Origin: a virus
Length of the DNA: 30,382 nt
Direction: 5' to 3' (one strand)
Virus record (IMG/VR): IMGVR_UViG_3300017989_000321
Location: 1-30,382 of that record
Of this stretch, positions 30,191-30,382 are shown piece after piece (positions within the stretch are counted from its first letter, which is position 1; every line of letters begins with the position of its first letter). Position numbers and translations under genes: made by a program. The notes below the pieces were generated by a model that did no database searches, was not told where the DNA came from, and saw only the letters and a program-made list of their open reading frames with translations.

Positions 30191-30280
30191 TTTAGTAGAA
30201 ATAGTGAGAAGTAATAAGAAGTAGTGATAAGTAGTTCGATTTAGTTCGATTTAGTTCGATTTAAGGCAACTTAAGACAAG
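30191..30280 (+). repeat. Nine 10-nt-phased units, including three TAGTTCGAT copies
   Basis: Read in tens from 30191 the DNA gives related units: TTTAGTAGAA, ATAGTGAGAA, GTAATAAGAA, GTAGTGATAA, GTAGTTCGAT, TTAGTTCGAT (twice), TTAAGGCAAC, TTAAGACAAG. The centre (30231-30260) is a near-perfect triple repeat, and the units decay outward. A 10-nt period places every unit on the same face of the helix, as expected for cooperative protein binding or intrinsic bending. Confidence 0.7.
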
Positions 30281-30382
30281 AATATGGTAATATGGGTGGA
30301 CATTTTTTAGCTTTTATGATATGTAATAGGCGACCTAATCTGTTGAGGTTATAGCAGAAAATTCCATTGGATTTAATAAGCA

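Larger units (their letters stand above)
30067..30382 (+). other. Non-coding right-end region
   Basis: About 315 nt without a convincing gene on either strand. It holds two sets of short repeats (listed separately), several T-rich stretches (GTTGTTTTTAGTTGTTTT, GGGCTTTTTGTTTG) and a weak extended -10-like TGGTAATAT near 30286. After 30300 I see nothing that I can name. It may be a regulatory or replication region between modules. Confidence 0.5.

Noticed and set aside
30231-30260. Possible CRISPR array in the TAGTTCGAT repeats
   Set aside because: Repeats are 10 nt and directly abutting, with no spacers and no cas genes.
1-30382. Integrase, tRNA or att site
   Set aside because: No recombinase motif, cloverleaf or paired att-like repeat was seen on either strand, so lysogeny cannot be argued from this window.

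Overview
The window is a nearly gap-free stretch of a tailed double-stranded DNA phage (Caudoviricetes). All convincing genes lie on the + strand. They form the DNA-packaging, head, short-tail, fibre, lysis and ejection modules. I see no long tail-tube, sheath or tape-measure gene. A tail-nozzle-like beta protein follows a head-tail adaptor, and there are large ejection-type proteins, so a podovirus-like virion is the best fit. TAA, TAG and TGA all act as stops. No tRNA, CRISPR array, integrase or replication gene is visible. The DNA is A+T-rich, with TATAAT-type -10 boxes. The host cannot be named: the mix of GGAGG ribosome sites and A-rich leaders without them would fit Bacillota or Patescibacteria, but this is inference.

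Layout. 1-0.6 kb: a small ORF and the terminase small subunit. 0.65-2.2 kb: a structured RNA leader, an HTH-metallophosphoesterase and a 73-aa membrane protein, ended by a hairpin. 2.3-6.3 kb: a DUF4406-like enzyme, terminase large subunit and portal. 6.3-14.0 kb: a coiled-coil protein, a beta-rich virion protein and an 1816-aa fibre carrying an SGNH-hydrolase domain. 14.1-16.8 kb: a DUF1617-like protein, a terminator-bounded cluster of tiny genes (a membrane peptide and two zinc ribbons), a second tiny membrane/cationic peptide pair, and a papain-like cysteine peptidase. 16.9-19.3 kb: a basic-tailed small protein, scaffold and major capsid protein (MCP). 19.3-23.4 kb: adaptor, nozzle and second fibre. 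23.4-24.1 kb: small membrane (holin-type) genes. 24.1-29.8 kb: an internal helical protein and two consecutive large proteins that look like one ejected polyvalent protein split by 14 nt. 29.8-30.4 kb: a 58-aa acidic protein, a strong terminator and a non-coding region with 10-nt-phased repeats.

How the parts fit: TerS/TerL and portal package the genome into a shell of scaffold and MCP. Adaptor and nozzle form the short tail. The two fibres, one with a putative esterase, would bind and trim the host surface. The helical/polyvalent proteins would be injected with the DNA.

Most interesting points: the in-frame-restoring 14-nt gap between the two polyvalent ORFs; a 15-codon leader ORF that lies inside a stem and appears to translationally couple the MCP; two terminator-bounded cassettes sharing an identical 14-nt ribosome-site/start block and codon use unlike the phage core; a candidate lysis unit of TM peptide, cationic peptide and cysteine peptidase; add-on beta domains inside MCP and nozzle; and the phased repeat array at the right end.
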